A stretch of DNA of 64,000 bases from Corinectria fuckeliana. Its lineage: Eukaryota > Ascomycota > Sordariomycetes > Hypocreales > Nectriaceae. Below are positions 60,121-64,000 of this stretch, piece after piece (the stretch's first letter is position 1; each line of letters starts with the position of its first letter). A model generated the notes under the pieces. The model saw only the letters and a program-made list of their open reading frames with translations. It made no database searches and was not told where the DNA came from. The DNA lies in the NCBI GenBank assembly GCA_019137255.1, contig WPDH01000247.1, positions 1 to 64,000 on the forward strand, read 5' to 3'. Made by a program: the position numbers and the translations under genes.

Positions 60121-60883
60121 CGGATGGTCTTAAGTGAAAGGTTAAGCTAATAATATTAGAAATATCGGCTTCAAGTAAAGGCAAACATGGGACCTTGACT
60201 AAAATACCAGAGTAAGAAGAAGACTTTATGTGTAATGACGACAGAATCCTCGAGTCTGATATAAATGAACAGGAGCGTCAAAGACGGCAGTCAGCGGGGT
60301 GGTTTTCACGACGGAGTTACTCAAACAATTTATAACAAACACTTGTCCTGATCTGTGATAGTACTCGATAAAAAAAACTTGTTGCTGTAACTACAGTAGT
60401 TACTAATATCTCAGCTCAGTTGCCGTTTATTATTAGTAACCACAAATGATACGCGTCACTGCTGTGCTAACATCGTTGAGCTATTGTCGCCGCATAAATC
60501 GTTACCATTTACCCTGGACGTTGATGCTGGCCCCGACGCCGCATTCTCCTAGATATATTTCCCGCTCTTTTTTGGGACGTCTTTTCCCTTTTAGTTGAAA
60601 ATTTGGGCGCGCAACGAACAAAGCTACTTGCTTGTTCTATTGAGCAGCAGACAAAACACGAGTTTTGATTTATAATTACTCGTGTCAGAGCTCGGTATGA
60701 AGTGGTTGGTGATATCTCAAGCTAGGCACGTGACTACTTGCGACTGCCGAGCTTTATGCTAGGCTACAATGCTACAATGTTACAAATGCCTCGGCGATGT
60801 CTCCCTTTCTTCCTGTCCTCCTCATCTCGAATCGCCTAGTCAACCCTTCATGTGTGTCTCAACTGAGCCTCAGACTCGCAAAC
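60121..60883. other. intergenic, antiporter promoter
   Basis: No gene is seen. The last 87 bp (60797-60883) are open in frame with the antiporter and begin with an ATG, so the coding region could be 29 residues longer. Confidence 0.45.
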
Positions 60884-62659
60884 ATGAGCATGAATTCTCT
60901 GCCGTATCATGAACCAGGCATTGCCACCATCCTCACACAATCGTCATTTCTCCTCCTACTCAATGTGGCCAACTTCGTCCTTGATCACAGCCTGTACTGC
61001 GGCCTCCTTGGCCAAGTATTTCTCGGTGTAGCATGGGGAACTCCTGGCGCAAAGCGGTTGGGGACGGAAGTTGAAGAAGTCACTGTTCAACTAGGTTATC
61101 TAGGTCTTCTCTTGCTCCTCTACGAAGGTGCGTTGATCCTGTTAATTCATCTCTTCCCATGCTGACTTTATAGGTGGCTTAGCAACTTCGCTCAAAGCCC
61201 TCAAAGCAAACATATTTCTCTCGCTGGGTGTTGCCCTTACTGGGATTAGCCTTCCCGTAGGGCTGTCTTTCATCCTGCGATATCTCACCGGCGCGTCACC
61301 GCTGCAATGTTTTGCAGCTGGTGCTGCCCTGTGCTCGACAAGTTTAGGAACAACCTTCACCGTCCTTGGCACTAGTGGTCTTACAAAGTCTCGTTTAGGG
61401 GTGGTACTGACAAGTGCCGCGATGATGGACGACGTGGTAGGTCTGGTAATGGTACAGATCATCTCTAATCTAGGCGGATCGAACGCATCCGTTGGTGCTG
61501 TTACGGTTATCCGGCCACTTCTTGTGTCATTAGCCTTTGCAGTATCTACACCTATCGTTTGTGTGTTCATTGCAAAGCCCGTCACAAAGTGGCTGAACGC
61601 GATGCGAGAGAAGCGGCCTTTAGGATACCTCGAGAAAGCTCTTGGCCGATATAGGACGGTGTTCTTGATTCATACCATCATCCTTCTCGGGTATATTTCC
61701 GCATCGAGCTACGCTGGCACGTCAAATTTGTTTTCCGCCTATATCGCAGGAACGGCGGTAAGCTGGTGGGACTCAGAAGTGCCTCACCCAGTGTCGGACA
61801 GCGTAGTCACGCCAGCACCAATACAGCAGAAGAGGGGGAAACATGAAGCCAAAGATGCAACACCGAGCGAAGAAGGTCTAGTACCGCCTACAACTGCCAC
61901 ACCAAGCTTCTCCGGTGTTGAGATATACGAGAAATACTACCTTGAGCCAGTCAATCGAATTCTCAGGCCCCTGTTCTTTGTAAGTCACCTCAATTTACTC
62001 TCCCGCTCTACTGCTAACAAATCCAGGCCTCAATAGGTTTCTCCATCCCCATCACCGAAATGTTCAGTGGTCCTGTTGTCTGGCGGGGTCTCGTCTACAC
62101 GATCCTCATGATAATCGGCAAACTTGTCTGTGGAGTATGGCTGCTACGCATGTCTTTCCAGCCACCCCTTACAATAAAACTCAAGGAGCGAATAGCAAAG
62201 ATTCTAAAACCAGGCATGAGCCATTTCTGGGGTAAACCGAAGCCGGCAGTTCCGCGCTACGACGAGGAAGACTCTGCTGCGCCCGCCAAAGCATCTACAG
62301 CGACGTCTCCAGCGACAAACACTCACCTAAAAACGCCTACTCATACAAACCCGGCGGGTGCGAGGCCACGATCCATCTATCCGGCCTCCATCCTCGGCTG
62401 TGCCATGACGGCTCGCGGCGAGATTGGCTTCTTGATTTCCTCCATTGCCGAAAGCAAACGAGTCTTCTCCTCTTCGGATTCTGAGAGCACTGCAAGTTCT
62501 GAAATATTCCTGGTCGTCACTTGGGCAATTGTGCTATGCACTATTTTCGGCCCGTTAGCAGTGGGACTGTTGGTGCGGCGGGTGAAGAAGCTAGAGCAGG
62601 GGGTTGAGAGGAAGGGCCGCATAGTACGAAGCGATGTGCTTGGAGTTTGGGGGTTTTGA
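60884..62659 (+). CDS. CPA2-type Na+/H+ (K+/H+) antiporter
   Basis: Cation/proton exchanger of the Na_H_Exchanger family, probably in the plasma or an organelle membrane, with a role in ion and pH balance. Exons 60884..61127, 61174..61979 and 62027..62659 give 560 residues. At least ten hydrophobic spans are visible. The ion-site pair Asp-Asp is present in AAMMDDVVGLV (about 166-167), preceded by LCSTSLGTTFTVLGTSGL. A hydrophilic insert rich in Pro, Ser and Thr (about 62230-62370) precedes the last spans, and MTARGEIGFL follows it. The start fits the family opening (SLPYHEPGIATIL). An upstream in-frame ATG at 60797 would add 29 residues. Confidence 0.87.
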
Positions 62660-62826
62660 TGAGATTTAACAGCTGTGATGCTACATGTTACTGTAGACAG
62701 GTTTCAAATGGATTGTGTTCGCTTAGAATGATGTCAGCTCGTCAGCCCCTGACTAAATAACTGGCATGCTTACGTCTTCAACGATTGCCGCAATCGCTTC
62801 CCCGCCCCCTTACAACAGGCTCTTCG

Positions 62827-64000
62827 ATGGGGTCCCTCGTAAGGTCTCTCGCAACATCGCGTACAGCCTGCCTGTCGTGTAGACGAGGCAAACGACGCTG
62901 CGATAAGTTGCTTCCCTCGTGTGAGCTCTGCATCAAGAGAGACGTTGTCTGTACCTATCTACCGCGCGACACCGATGGCATCACGCTACGGCCTTCACCG
63001 CAAGGCTCTATACAATCTTCCGGATCAGACTTGGCGAGCGACCATGCAGCTATCTCGTTTCTTGCCCCGCAAGTGTTTTTGGATGCACGACTAGAGCTGC
63101 CACGTCCGGATCTGCCTATTCCTGAGGATGTCCACGACAGCATCGGCGGGACGTCTAGCATCCGTCTCATCGCCGTTGCATACTTCGATTCTGTGTATTC
63201 GTGGATGCAACTCCAAGAGGCGCTTCTACATGCATCTGCTCAATCCTCTTTCTCGACGACAGACTGAGCTCAGCCTGCTGACCATCTGTATGAAGCTGTA
63301 TTGCACGGCCCCGCTCGAGGGTAGCGACGGCTGCACAGAGCTGTACATGACAGCTAAGCACTTCCATTTCGAATTCGAGACTGCCGGGTTGATTTCGATC
63401 CATGTGCTCCAGGCGGGGATCAAGATTGCCCTGTATGAGATCAGCCAGGCCATATATCCCGCCGCGCACTTGACTGTCAGTGCCTGTGCAAGGTACGGTG
63501 TTGCTATAAACATTGACAAGTTGGGCCTGGATTTGATGGGGGTTGACATACGGACGCGACCGCGGTGAGATTAAGGAGATGTGAAGAGTCTGGTGGGCGG
63601 TGTTGATGTTGGATTGGTGAGTCTGCCCTCAGACATGAAGAACGTCTCCGTGTCTTACAGCTCTGACATTCTACCTCAGCTTCTTGAATTTTAGCAATCC
63701 TTCACGGCGCTTAGTCACAGAAGACCCAACCTTTGCATTCTACTTACCTCTTGATACCCAGGATTGGGATGACGAGGTAAGTTACTCCCCAAAGCCTCTA
63801 GTTATCGTCACACTAACGCGAGATCTACATAGACGTCGACTCTCGAGAGAGCCGTAAATATCTCCATCGGCTTTACTCTTGCAATGGGCTTGTTCTCCCA
63901 GCTCGCTCAAGCCACATACCTACTAAGCCAAGCTTTAAACTCCTTAGCGCCAAGGAGCAACGAGGCTGACTTACTCAATGAAAGAGCACAACTATGTCGT
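62827..64000 (+). pseudogene. Zn2Cys6 transcription factor, broken, cut by the window edge
   Basis: The N-terminus is a good Zn2Cys6 cluster (ACLSCRRGKRRCDK then SCELCIKRDVVC; spacing 2-6-6-2-6) from ATG 62827. The protein continues through YFDSVYSWM and should run into SKRRFYMHLLNPLSRRQTEL, but a frameshift near 63207-63213 separates the two and no splice site can repair it. A second shift near 63550-63564 is followed by a TGA at 63582-63584, inside what should read EIKEM-RVWWAVLMLDW, a hallmark of the fungal_trans domain. Downstream exons (63699-63778 and 63833 onward) still look protein-like (NPSRRLVTEDPTFAFYLPLD; NISIGFTLAMGLFSQLAQ). The gene is therefore recently inactivated, or the assembly has errors here. 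The 3' end lies beyond the window. Confidence 0.65.

Noticed and set aside
1..64000. Giant mobile element (Starship-like) or other large cargo island
   Set aside because: No tyrosine-recombinase captain gene or paired boundary repeats were seen; the HET gene alone is not evidence.
1..64000. tRNA genes and CRISPR arrays
   Set aside because: No convincing tRNA T-loop/acceptor combination and no regularly spaced repeats were found; the CRISPR type is not expected in a fungus.

Overview
The window is nuclear DNA of a filamentous ascomycete. Genes carry short GT-AG introns (about 50-110 bp) with CTAAC-type branch points. 5S rRNA genes are dispersed singly. AT-rich blocks look as if made by repeat-induced point mutation (RIP). 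The gene content is typical of Pezizomycotina: Zn2Cys6 regulators, a HET protein, GH28 and GH16 enzymes, an NRPS-like reductase and a fungal rhodopsin-like receptor. A Sordariomycete fits best; this is inference from gene style, not a species call. All exon coordinates were worked out by hand from splice signals and reading frame.

Layout. 1-0.8 kb and 3.7-6.75 kb are AT-rich blocks; the second has imperfect terminal inverted repeats and looks like a decayed transposon. Between them are a butanediol-dehydrogenase-type alcohol dehydrogenase and the first 5S rRNA gene. 8.5-17.4 kb is a compact gene group: a PhyH-type dioxygenase, a Zn2Cys6 regulator with a 20-nt micro-exon inside its zinc cluster, a secreted protein of unknown function and an APC amine/amino-acid permease. 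17.7-24.4 kb holds two more 5S genes, a Crh-type GH16 enzyme, a long gene-poor stretch and a 394-bp miniature LTR element (TRIM-like). 24.8-37.5 kb holds a frameshifted BAHD acyltransferase pseudogene, a secreted FAD (BBE/AA7-type) oxidase, a second Zn2Cys6 regulator, a xylitol dehydrogenase and a kinase-like gene interrupted by one stop codon. 38.7-48.2 kb holds an A-T-R NRPS-like reductase, an endopolygalacturonase and a HET-domain protein. 49-54.6 kb holds an LRR-like gene remnant and a divergently transcribed Zn2Cys6 regulator / alcohol-acetyltransferase pair. 54.6-58.6 kb is gene-poor. 58.6-64 kb holds a rhodopsin-like membrane protein, a CPA2-type cation/proton antiporter and a broken Zn2Cys6 regulator that runs off the right edge.

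How the genes may work together. There is no single large cluster. Plausible local units are the xylitol dehydrogenase with the regulator beside it (pentose or polyol use), the divergent regulator/acetyltransferase pair, and the secreted enzymes for wall or plant-polymer work (GH28, GH16, FAD oxidase). Four genes are visibly broken, two of them by stop codons that a single C-to-T change of the RIP type could have made. The most unusual items are the 394-bp TRIM-like element, whose LTR starts with a hairpin like that of 5S rRNA, and the three 5S variants, whose differences fall as compensatory base-pair changes.
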